From Sciurus carolinensis (lineage: Eukaryota; Chordata; Mammalia; Rodentia; Sciuridae): a stretch of DNA of 64,000 nt. The notes beneath the pieces are model-generated. The model did not search any database. It was not told the DNA's origin and saw nothing but the letters and a program-made list of their open reading frames with translations. The translations under genes were made by a program, and so were the position numbers. Positions within the stretch are counted from its first letter, which is position 1, and each line of letters starts with the position of its first letter. Positions 49,961 through 60,245 of this stretch are shown one piece after another. The stretch lies in the NCBI RefSeq assembly GCF_902686445.1, contig NC_062218.1, positions 19,025,515 through 19,089,514 of the forward strand. The letters run 5' to 3'.

Positions 49961-50455
49961 CTAGAAATAGGGAAAATACTACCAGCTTTTAGAGACTGTA
50001 AAGTTTAATCAAGCTATAATTGATGTTTTAAGGTTCTATAAAATTTTCCTTCATCAAGATTACACATGAAAATTTATTTTAATAATAATTTTTTCTAAAC
50101 TAGCATGCCCCAGTCAAAGATAGAAAAGGACATCTTTGAGATAACTCATGACCTTGATTTAATACAGTTATTTTTCCTAATCTAAGGGAATTTTATGTTT
50201 GATTACTTAGAAAATGAAAATTGATTTTAGGGGACATGAGAGGAAAAGTAATAATTATTTTTAATCCTCACCTATAATTTTTTCTAATCAACTCTAAAAC
50301 TGAGGAAACTTAGAAGTAGCAGAATTGATATTACAAAGAGAACTGAAATTAAAAGAGAGAGAAAGAGAGGCATAGCATAAGTTAGTTACATATTAATGCA
50401 GAAATAAAATAAGAAAACACAGAAATCATAACTTGAAAGTCAAAAACTAGTGTGG

Positions 50456-51012
50456 TAGGTAGAATAATGCCTCCCCACCTCACACCTCAAAATGCCTACA
50501 TCTGAATCCCTGAAATTTATGAAGTCTAACCTTATAAAGTAAAAGGAATTTTGTAGATAGTATTGAATTAAGCTAATAACTTATAAAGGGAGACCTAATA
50601 TGACCCCAAAGAACCTTAAGAGAGTGAAAGAAGATTATTTGACTCTAAAAGCAAAGATACGAATGATAAATCTTAGGCAAATCCTGTAGACCACACGACT
50701 TTGAAGATGAATGATGATTATAGTCACAAGCAAAGGAATGCAGGCATCCCCTAAAAGAAGGGGTGCAGGGGAGACGGAAGGAAGGAAGGAAGGAAGGAAG
50801 GAAGGAAGGAAGGAAGGAAGGAAGGAAGGAAGGAGGGAAGGAATTCCTGCTTAGAAGAATCCAGGTAGAACATAGTCCCACCAGCACCTTGATTTCAGTC
50901 CACTGGGGTTTATATCATATTTCTGACCTACAGAACATAAGATGTTAAAGTTGCAATGTTTTAAGTCTCTCTGTTTGTGATGATTTTACAGCAAACGCAG
51001 GGAACTAATATA
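50456..51012 (+). mobile_element. LTR, MLT1-like (MaLR), with microsatellite
   Basis: Starts 'tggtaggtagaataatgcct', continues 'aatgcctacatctgaatccc', 'caagcaaaggaatgcaggca', then after a GGAA repeat 'caccagcaccttgatttcag', 'atttctgacctacagaacat', and ends 'aagtctctctgtttgtgatg' with 'acgcagggaactaatatac'. This matches the start and end of MLT1-type LTRs. Confidence 0.75.
50775..50843. repeat. (GGAA)n microsatellite
   Basis: About sixteen GGAA units with one GGGA interruption, inside the MLT1-like LTR. The minus-strand open frame rich in FLPS repeats over this region is only a translation of the microsatellite. Confidence 0.95.
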
Positions 51013-53630
51013 CAAGATAACAAACTCACTGGTACTAGAAGTAGCCGTGTCAGATGTAAATATTAGATCACAAACCATCAGTTACAAAATTATTAGCAAT
51101 CTGGAGAAAAATTATGAACTACTTACTTATTCATACAGGATGATCATTCTGATTAAATTGATAATTCAATCAACAAAATTCAATTTTTTAAAAAAATTTA
51201 AACAATCATTGAATTGTTGGACAGGTTTTGCAATTAAACACTTTAATCAAAGTGCTTATTTTCAGCCTCATGATAATCTAGAAATAGTTAATTCAAAGCA
51301 ACTAAGCACAGTAGCAGTTCCAACAGTATACAAACTCTGAAACCCAAATCCAGAAGCTTCCATCTGCATCCTGGCTCACATTGATTTGCTTTCTAAACTT
51401 GAGAAGATACTTGATCATTGAACTTTCTTAATCCTCTGTTTTTTTGTAATTGCTGTTTTAGCAGTTATGAAGAAACATCCTCCAGAGAATTAAAATCTAA
51501 AATGTTTAAAAAGCAGCAAGGTACAGTGGTTGAAAGATATGAAACATTATTATACCGAATCTCTCATTCACATTTGAATCATCTAAAATGTCTGTATTTA
51601 AAGAAAATTCTTTTGCATGTATCAGCCTCATTTACTTTTTATTCTATTTTTGGAGGCAGAGAAGTGTTTTCCTTTGGGAAATGTGTTCCAAAAACTTGAG
51701 AACATCTTCTGAAGCTTCTCATGTTTTTCTTTCTTTCTTTTTTTTTTTTTTTTTTTTTTTTCTTCTTTCTTTTCTAAGAAGGTGCTTTAAATCCACTTGA
51801 TTCAATTTTGGAGATGCACCTGCTCAGATGATAACCAAATAAGAAATGGTGTTTGTTTCAGAAACAGCTGTTTATTGTATCCTGTTAAAATTTTCCTGGT
51901 GTCTTCCAAAATCTTTAAGTCTAAAACCTAAAACATATCACTCAGTCACAATGCATAGAAATGTCTGTTTGATGGCTCACAATCAGGAGAGGTTTCTCTC
52001 AAACCAGGAGAAACCCGATGGCCTGAAATTTAGAATCTATACTTCTCCCTCTATTAACTCCCATTCTGATGAGCTATTCTTAGGTCATACCCTTTCATTA
52101 TTTTTCAAGTGTGTGCCCGCTCACTTGAGGGTCCTTTTAATTCCAAGTACTCAGTCTATTCTCTTTAACTGTATATTGTTGACTCTCATATTTCATACTT
52201 CCTGACTGTAGGTATCAAAACTTTTTATTTTATTTTTGCTACACTAGTTCACCGAACATTGACTAACATTTACCTTGTATTCCACAATGAAGACTCCTCT
52301 GAAAATTTAAATAACAATCTCATTCTCTTCAATTCTTCATAACTGTATATTACATGCAAGTATATAGGAAAAATTTGAAGCTGAAAGTAGAGACTTAAGA
52401 TCTCCACATGCTTAGCCCAGAGATTCATCAGACACTTATTGAATGCACTTACTACCAAGCACAGTCAGGTAAGAGAGGTTCCAGAGCTGAATTCTTCCAG
52501 TTTTCCCTATGTGCTGTTGTCTGACCACAACTTCAAAGTCCAATGAACATCTCTCACTTCATGCTCATCATCATCTCAAACATCACGTTGGAAACATCTC
52601 TTGACATCTCATTCATTTGTTAACAGCTACCAGCCCTTCTTCTTTCATTCTCTCTTCTTACTAATGGCAGCGGAATGTCTGAAATGGTCACATGGAAGCT
52701 TCCAAGATACAGTGAGATAAACAGTATTGTTGGACACTATGTACATTTGTTTTTGATTCATCCATATTCAACCTATTTTGAGAGATTCCATATTTTCTTC
52801 TATCTATAAATATCATCCCAAGGAGGATTTTCAAATGGGATAACCTAGTTTGCAGAGGCAGGCAGGAGACAGAGGCTAAACAAATCACTGTGTCCATTCT
52901 CCCTAACACACACAGGTCATGAATTGAATACAGGAGAACTGGGATGTAGAGAGGAAGAAGTCCTGTCTTCCCCCACCACGATGCTGTATGGATCAAAATG
53001 CAAAAACCTTGGCTCTTATTTTCAACATAGGCACTAACGATTTATAAAGCTATACATGCAATAAAAGAGCAGAAGCAGAAGCAAATTTGAAGATTCAAAA
53101 CTAAGTTAAAGTATTCCTGCTGCCTGAAACATGTTAATACATATTGGCCATGCCAAAATCATTCTTAATGAATTTGTGGCTTGGAATGATAATTTCTGTT
53201 TTTCCTTTTGCTTTAAATTTAAATTGTATCATTGGCACTTGTACTAAAAAAGAAGGAATACATGTGATTTCATTCTTCTTTAAGAGTGTATTATTACATT
53301 ATCATGGGTAATTCTGGTGAGAAAAGAATTCATACCTAATATTGTTAACAATATTTTAAAATCTTGTGAAAAATCTCTTTTATTTCTCCTGCAGTTCATT
53401 ACCAATCTCTTTTCTGTGTACACATGTTATATGTATGGACTTATTTAAGCACAATGACTAAACTTAATTAAAATGCCCTTGACATATTTACAAAAAGAAA
53501 AAAGTAATTAATACATATGAAATGTATAATAGAGCTGACCAATAGGAAATGTGTTTTTTATTTAAAATGTAGTCTAACTTGACATTTTTCTGGTAAAGGA
53601 ATGAGTTGTATATAAGAGAGGACAACATAG
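51013..53630. other. Unassigned sequence, no gene
   Basis: No coding gene recognised. The longest frame is a 119-codon plus-strand one at 51846-52205; it has no motif, no signal peptide and no exon-like borders. A pyrimidine run (51724-51775) includes 24 consecutive T. Confidence 0.4.
51738..51761. repeat. (T)24 in a CTTT-rich run
   Basis: T homopolymer flanked on both sides by CTTT units. Confidence 0.9.
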
Positions 53631-53775
53631 ATTAAGGGAAAATATTGAGTGAAATGAGACATAAAAAAATAAAATAATTAAGCAGAGGAAGGAGAGGAAG
53701 AAATGGAGAGATGGGAAAGATGAATGGGGAAATGAGAACAAAAGAGAAAGCATAGGAGTAGAATGAGAATTAAAA
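53631..53775. other. Purine-rich tract
   Basis: Almost all G and A on the plus strand ('gaggaaggagaggaagaaat'), ending in A10 next to the L1. It could be decayed L1 3' UTR or simple purine-rich DNA. Confidence 0.5.
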
Positions 53776-54525
53776 AAAAAATGATCCACTTATTAGGGAA
53801 AACATTCAGCCTTTGGTGTTTTGGGATTGGCTTATTTCACTTAGCATGATATTCTCTAATTCCATCCATTTATTTGCAAATGCCATAATATTAGTCTTCT
53901 TTATGACTGATTAATATTCCATTGTGTATAATGGAATTATACATTCCATTGTGTATAATTAATTATACATTCCATTGTGTATAATGGAATATTCCACAGT
54001 TTCTTTATCCATTCATCTGTTGAAAGGCATCTAGGTTGGTTCTACAATCTAGCTATTGTGAATTGAACTGCTATAAACATTCATGTGGCTGTGTTACTGT
54101 AGTATGCTAATTTTAAGTCCTTTGGGTATAAATCAAGGAGTGAAATGGCTGGGTCAAATGGTGGGTTCATTCCAAGTTTTCTGAGGAATCTCCATACTGC
54201 TTTCCAGAGTGGTTGCACCAATTTGCAACTCCACCAGCAATGTAAAAGAAAAGGCTGAATGTTTTCTCTGATAAGTGGAGGATGATATATAATGGGGGTG
54301 GGGGGTGGGGCTGAGAGAAAAATGGAGGAACTTTACATAGAAGGAAATGAGAGGGAGGAGGATATGAAAAATGTTGGAATGAGATAGACATCATTACCCT
54401 ATATATGTGTATGATTACACGAATTGTATGAATCTACATCATGCACAACCATAGAAATTAAATGATGTACCCCATTTATGCACAATGAATCAAAATGCAG
54501 TCTGAAAAAAAAAGTAAATAAAAAA
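53776..54525 (+). mobile_element. 5'-truncated L1 with 5' inversion
   Basis: From about 53776 to 54250 the plus strand is antisense to the end of ORF2 ('ggcttatttcacttagcatg', 'tttaagtcctttgggtataa', 'gagtggttgcaccaatttgc'). From about 54251 it turns into sense 3' UTR ('tctgataagtggaggatgat', 'ctacatcatgcacaaccata', 'aatgaatcaaaatgcagtct') and ends in an A tail (54507-54525). About 30 bp around 'aaggctgaatgttttc' occur in both halves, in opposite orientation. This is a twin-priming product on the opposite strand from the one at 3 kb. Confidence 0.9.
53916..53994. repeat. Three tandem copies of a ~26-bp unit
   Basis: The unit 'attccattgtgtataatgga' plus 'attatac' is repeated at 53916, 53943 and 53969 with a small change in the middle copy. 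It lies in the inverted ORF2 part of the L1, at the same place where the L1 at 39 kb has its TA-rich expansion. Confidence 0.85.
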
Positions 54526-55329
54526 TTCGAGTGATCTTTAATGATCATTCCACTCAATTATCAATCAAGTGATCACCCACTCTATTTCAAAATGCATTAC
54601 AAAAGTAAGCCTAAATTCTGTTTGAAGTTTTCACCCACTAATTCCTTATTCCTAGAGTGAAGAAATTTTGTAACATTAAAAAATACTTATTTCATCTCTT
54701 AAAAAAACAAGAGAGAAGGAGAGAGCATATACTACCATATGCAAAATTCTGGTTAAGATAGTGAGAGTAAAAATAAAATTTTCAGAACATGAAAAGCAAA
54801 TAAACAAAATTTATAAATGATTCACAAAATTTATAAATGATTCACAAATATTTGCTTGCAAATATTTCTGTAAAGACTTGTGCAAAAAATAATAAGGCTC
54901 ATGAAGAAAGGTATTGACAACCTATCATAGTACTGTGTAATAAGTAGTAAATGCAACAATGAATACCTGCATATTAATATTCCAAACAGAAACTATTATT
55001 TTTATACATCATAAAGTATACAGATTATAGCTTACTGCTTATAATTATACTTGAGTCACCTCTAGAATAATTTCTATGTAATTCTTACATATTATAGATA
55101 AAATCTCTATCAATGAATTGCTAGGTTACACTAGCAAAATGATGAATTACATATTATTGGCTGGTGCCAGTCTCTACACATGTGGGTATTGATATAAGCA
55201 TATTCTGGGAATCAGTGGTCCATATCTATTAACAACACAAGTTTGGGGCCCAGATTCAGTAATACTTATTAAATGACTTGAAAAAATTATTTCAATTGAT
55301 TAAAGTTCATACTAGTGCCCCATTTTGCA
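54526..55329. other. Unassigned AT-rich sequence, no gene
   Basis: No gene recognised. A ~22-bp direct repeat ('caaaatttataaatgattca') occurs in tandem near 54807-54846. Confidence 0.45.
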
Positions 55330-56000
55330 CCATCATGTCTCCCTATGATCTTGAGTCCTCCCCTTTTTTCTTGCCCATGTTCAGTAGCTGTTAATTACAA
55401 AATAAATCTCTATCTTGTCCTTATCGCTCCATGATAATTGCAGTTGCTATAGTTCAAGTCCTGTTGACCTTGACAACATCTTCATAGATTTCTTTCCTGA
55501 AGTTTGCTTCATATTCAGAGTACTTGCATATTAGCATCAAGGTCTAGCAAAATCAAAATGTGATGATTTCCCTCCTTTTGCTTTAAATGCTCTAAAAAAG
55601 TACCACATTTTCCACAGAATTCAGACCAACCCTCTCATCATGATCAGCTTTTCCCTCATGAAGAGTCACATTTGAAACACTTGCACATCATTTCATGCCC
55701 CTCCCAAATCTTTTTTCTATGGCTTCTTCGGGTACTCTGAACATCTTAGAATTTTGCCAAAGATATATGGTGATTTGGGTAACCATTCTTTGCAAATGCA
55801 ACTTCCTTTTTAGTATATCTCCTCTTTTCTTTCTCTTTTCTAAGATTTGATTTAAATGCCAGCTTCCTATCATCACTTGTGAAGATCAGTTATTGCCAAC
55901 TTCATAACACCTCCCTGGGGGTTCATAAAAACTTCTCTATCCGCCTATATTTCCAATTCTCTAGATCTGTCATTGCTGTGTAGAAAATATCTATTCATTT
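55330..56000 (+). mobile_element. L2 LINE fragment
   Basis: Weak sense L2 order: 'cagttgctatagttcaagtc', 'gcttcatattcagagtactt', 'cagaccaaccctctcatcat', 'tttgatttaaatgccagctt'. Heavily diverged; edges approximate. Confidence 0.4.
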
Positions 56001-57174
56001 CTGCAACTCAAATGTAACTTAAGTTATCATAACAATTTATAAAATTTTGTGTTGTGCTTATCTAATTTCAAATAGCTCCAGATCATATTCCAATGTTTAA
56101 AATACAAATTTATCCACTGTTGGGGTTCACAAAGAGTTGCTTAATATAATTAAACAAATTTAGTAATTGATTGGCTCATTGTGTTACAATTTTCTGCAAG
56201 AAAGATCCAGTTAAACTTATTATTATACATCTCAGCAATTAAATACTTCTAAACTATCAAAGCATGCATTTTCTGCTTACTATGTCAGTTCATCTGCTAA
56301 TTATCACTCTGTTAAGTTACACACACCTGGAATTAATTTAGTCTTGGATTACTGTGACAATTTCAAACTCTTTTCTGTGGTACATTATGAGCAAATTGAG
56401 GAAATTACAGTCTGTTCTCAATACTTGGTATTCCATGGAAAGTTTCTGAAAAGCTGACAGTTTGGAAACTAAGATTCCTTGTTGAGAATTCAACCATGAA
56501 ATCAACAACTATTCTGAAATGTTGGACTACGTGCTTTGATCTTAAAACTAACATGTAAGACACAATTTTTCCACTAGTCAGTCCTCTTGTTGAGCTCTAA
56601 GGTGATGTTTCTCCAAGTGTGATGTTTGGAACTCCTAAATCTGATTCAAAGCATTTTCCTCTTAAAAAATGGGGATTCACACATTTGAATAAGACCTTCT
56701 CATGCACTTTCAGCAAGGGATTTGAGTCTGCTTTTCTCTCCATTTAGTAACTATTATTCTAAGTAATTGTGATGAACACTAAATAAATTCTGCCCTAAGA
56801 GAAGTAGAACTACAATGAAACCTATTCACCATTGCTCACACATGGATGGCTCCTTCTGAAGATGAATCAACCTGGAGGAGGACCCTCTTGCTTCCCCAGT
56901 GTTACTAACCCTAAGTAACTCCAAGTTTTCCTCCTAGGAATGACTTAAAAATTAAAAGCAATAGTTATTGCTTCTTTTAATTTTGGCAAAGTAAATTGTA
57001 AGAGAAACTCACCTACATACCAAATTATATTATTTTCTTTTGTAGAGTTGTCAATTTTAAATAAAATATGACATTTTTAATTCATAAATATTTTTTTGGT
57101 ATCACTATATGTAGTGTACTATAAAATTAAATGACTGGGTAGATGTAGATGATTCTATGTAAACTTTTTGTTGT
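56001..57174. other. Unassigned sequence, no gene
   Basis: No gene or named element recognised. Confidence 0.4.
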
Positions 57175-57200
57175 TTTTATTTATTTATTTATTTTTATTT
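57175..57200. repeat. (TTTA)n simple repeat
   Basis: About five TTTA units inside a T-rich stretch. Confidence 0.85.
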
Positions 57201-57481
57201 TGGTGAGACAGAGCAAATCAATGTGACTCATTTCAGAGAGTCAGAATATTTAACTCTTACCTTCCCCTCTCCTTGAAAAGCAGTGACGTTGACTGCCCTA
57301 TATCATTTCTTTAAGTGTTGCTTTTGTCCTCTCTGAAATAATAACATACATGGCACAAGATACAAATTATTAAAATAAAATAACTTCCATTATTTCCTTT
57401 CTATTACTTTCTAACATTATGATTCTAACTTGAGTCACTTCAGTTATTTCTCTACCTCTGATCTTTAATCTTGACCTTAAC

Positions 57482-57671
57482 TAGCTGGACAGGGTGCCTG
57501 TAAACCCAGAGACATGGGAGGTTAAGAAGGGATGATCACAAACTCATGGACAGTCTGGCGATTTAGTGAGATCCTGTTTTAAAATAAAGAGTTAAAGAGG
57601 GCTAGGGATGTAGATCTTCAGTAGAGCACTTGCCTAACATATATGAGGCCCTTGGTTCAATTACCAGCATG
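57482..57671 (+). mobile_element. B1-dID composite SINE
   Basis: Sense B1 ('agctggacagggtgcctgta', 'gggaggttaagaagggatga', 'tagtgagatcctgttttaaa') followed by dID ('gggctagggatgtagatctt', 'agagcacttgcctaacatat', 'gaggcccttggttcaattac'). A CA repeat takes the place of the usual A-rich tail. Confidence 0.85.
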
Positions 57672-57672
57672 T

Positions 57673-57673
<1 letters not shown>

Positions 57674-57703
<30 letters not shown>
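57674..57703. repeat. (CA)n microsatellite at a SINE tail
   Basis: About fifteen CA units directly after the B1-dID element. Confidence 0.95.
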
Positions 57704-57706
<3 letters not shown>

Positions 57707-57709
57707 CTT

Positions 57710-57842
57710 TTTTTTTTTTTTAATTTTTTAGTTGTAGATGGACACAATATCTTTATTTTATTTTTCTGTGGTGCTGAGGATCGAATCCAGTGCCTCACAC
57801 ATGCTAGGCAAGTACTCTACCACTGAGTTACAACCGCAGCCC
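57710..57842 (-). mobile_element. ID-family SINE (sciurid type)
   Basis: Reversed ID with tail, 'tagttgtagatggacacaat', 'gtggtgctgaggatcgaatc', 'cctcacacatgctaggcaag' and 'ctctaccactgagttacaac'. Flanked by 'cacttctt' at 57702-57709 and 57843-57850, a plausible target-site duplication. Confidence 0.9.
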
Positions 57843-57973
57843 CACTTCTTGAGTTCTAAATCAGGCCCAAAAGAGGTGGTGGTAGAAAATTAGTGGAAGA
57901 GGAAAAAAACACCAGAAATAACATTTTAGAAATGCTACAGGAGTAGTTTGAAAGACGTGTTTTGGGAGAAGCA

Positions 57974-58003
57974 GTATGTAATAAGCATGTATGTAATAAG
58001 CAT
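57974..58003. repeat. 15-bp tandem duplication
   Basis: Two perfect copies of 'gtatgtaataagcat' in tandem. Confidence 0.95.
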
Positions 58004-60162
58004 GTTACTTTGGGAATATGTGTTTCCTCCAAGTCTCTAAGAACTGAAAGGGAGTGATTTGAATATGTGGAAACTTTCCTTATCAGACGGAATGTGTTCT
58101 TTTGACAGCAGTTTCTCTCTGGGAGTCATACATATGGGTCACGGCATCACATCAATCACAGCCTCCTGATCACAACCTTGTGAGGAGTAAAGGAAGTGAT
58201 GCATGAAGGATCTTCAGCACTTTGCCCTGACAAAGTGGAATTCTATTCCACTGTATTTTTATTTGCTTTATTCTTCTTCCATAATCTTGTTTTGAGTATA
58301 TACCTGCTACCCTTTCCCCACAGTTTCCCCAACAATAAAGGATTAGGAGTTTTGTTGCTGCTTTACTCTGCAGCTCATTGGTTTCACTTGGGTGAGTACC
58401 ACTGACAACTTAAACCCACATGCTAGTATCTTTGCTTTCAGCCAGTGCTTGTGAATATTTTCTTGGGAATTTTTCACCTTTGACAGTCCACCCTACCTCT
58501 CTCTAGTCTCCCTTTGAATTATGAAGCTCCTTAACCAGGAGTGTGAATTCTAGTCCCGATATTTGATTTTGACATTTTTGTGCATATGCACTAAAGCACT
58601 TTCTTGGTTTTCTGTTTCACTCTTTTCCTTTCTAATGAGACAAGAAAATAACAAATTTTGTACATTTTGTTTTCATTTGCAAGATTCGTTTTTCCTTAAC
58701 TACGAATGAATTGATTTCAAAACTTACTTTGGCAAATGGCATATGCTTTTTTTCCATGAAACTTTCCGTATGAATTATTATAGAATCTTTGTTTTTCAGG
58801 GGAAATAGACACTTATACATATGTTAAATTTATAATAAAATATGAAGAAGGAAGGAAATTAGTTTTTAAACTATTTTCATGAAAGAAAACAACAAACTAA
58901 CATCATTAGGTTCAACCAGTAGGCTTTTCAGAGCAAAATCCAACACTTCCATTTCTATATTTTGTCATCTAATATTTATGTAGCAAGAAAGTCTTCCACT
59001 TATATTTTATAATAGGTGCTGGAAGAGAATTTTATCCCCAATTATTTTATTTATTGAATGAATATATCTTAAGTTTTTTTTATTTAAAATCACTGAAAGC
59101 CTCTCTTGTTTAAAAAGAATTATCCCCAATAAATTAAAAAGAATGTCTGAAGTACCACTCTGCACTTCTGATTTGTCTAAAAACATCTGGAGTACTGCCT
59201 TATACTTCTTGCTGTTCCAAAGAGCTTTCTTGCCTTTCCACTAAAACATAGACTCTCTCAGCCGTTCTTTCTCCAGTAATTGAGTAATTGCAATGTCCTT
59301 CTTCAGAAACTGAATTAACATATGTTTTAAGTTATAACCCATTCAACTTCATCTTTGTAGCTCCTTGAAAGCGACATCCTGAGAATGAATAATGTGTGAG
59401 TCGCTATGTGCTTGCCCAAAGTTTTAACCACCAGTCCAGTCTCATTGGGGAGCTTGCTTGACTTTCTGTTAACATTCTTGACATGTCAGGAAGCATATTA
59501 AGCACTGTGACACATTTTCCTTGGCTGTGCAATTTCATCTCCTCTGTAACATAGTGGCTGCTGTACTAGCTTTGTAATAATCAGGAGACCTAGCCTTGGA
59601 CCTCTGACTTCATGAGTTCCTTGTGACAAATGAATGAATTTCCCTTTTCTTCTACTTTCTTATCCTAGTGTACAGAAAAGATGGTCTTCTCCTTACAAAA
59701 GCACTGAATTAATGAAATCAGACCTTGAACACTCTCATATAGATATGAGAAATTATTAGGGAAATACTTAATTATTACCAGTGTTGCAGCTCACTTCTTA
59801 CATTTACTTCATTATCCCATCCATCACAGGTATTTTGAAATACATATTATTCTTAACATTCTTAAGTCTTACATCAAAATAATATTTTCCTATGCTAACA
59901 TCTTTATATATTTAACACCCATTATTATTTCATATCCAGCAAAAAGTATCTTCAACTTTTACTGAAAATCATTTTGTGTCAATTCTCAATAGCTGAACCA
60001 GTTTTTTGGGGAATCAAGATGATTGAATGAGGTTAGAACTTGAAGAACCTGATTTCTTTTTCTTTTTTTAAAAATTCTTGGTTTTTACTGTTTTACTTAA
60101 CCTCTCATCTTAATGTAATTTTTACTCTATAGGAAAAATTCTTCAGTGTTTATCTGCTTCCC
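58004..60162. other. Unassigned sequence, no gene
   Basis: No coding region or named element recognised. Frames are short and motif-free. Confidence 0.4.
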
Positions 60163-60245
60163 CTGGACTGGGGATGCAGGTTAGTTGATAAAGCACTTGC
60201 CTATGCTATGCTAAGCCTTAGGTTCAATCCCCAAAATCCTCCCCA
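60163..60245 (+). mobile_element. ID-family SINE
   Basis: Sense ID: 'ctggactggggatgcaggtt', 'agttgataaagcacttgcct', 'aagccttaggttcaatcccc' and a short 'ccccaaaaagcccaac' tail. Confidence 0.85.

Noticed and set aside
50645..50948. Frames with FLPS or GRKE repeats
   Set aside because: They translate the GGAA microsatellite.
51846..52205. 119-codon open frame
   Set aside because: No motif, no plausible splice borders or start context, and composition like the surrounding noncoding DNA.
53916..53994. Tandem units that might suggest a CRISPR-like array
   Set aside because: Direct tandem copies without spacers, inside an L1, in mammalian DNA.
56590..56700. Weak resemblance to a MER5-type hAT transposon
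   Set aside because: Only a short block near 'tttctccaagtgtgatgttt' matched; the rest of the element order could not be followed.
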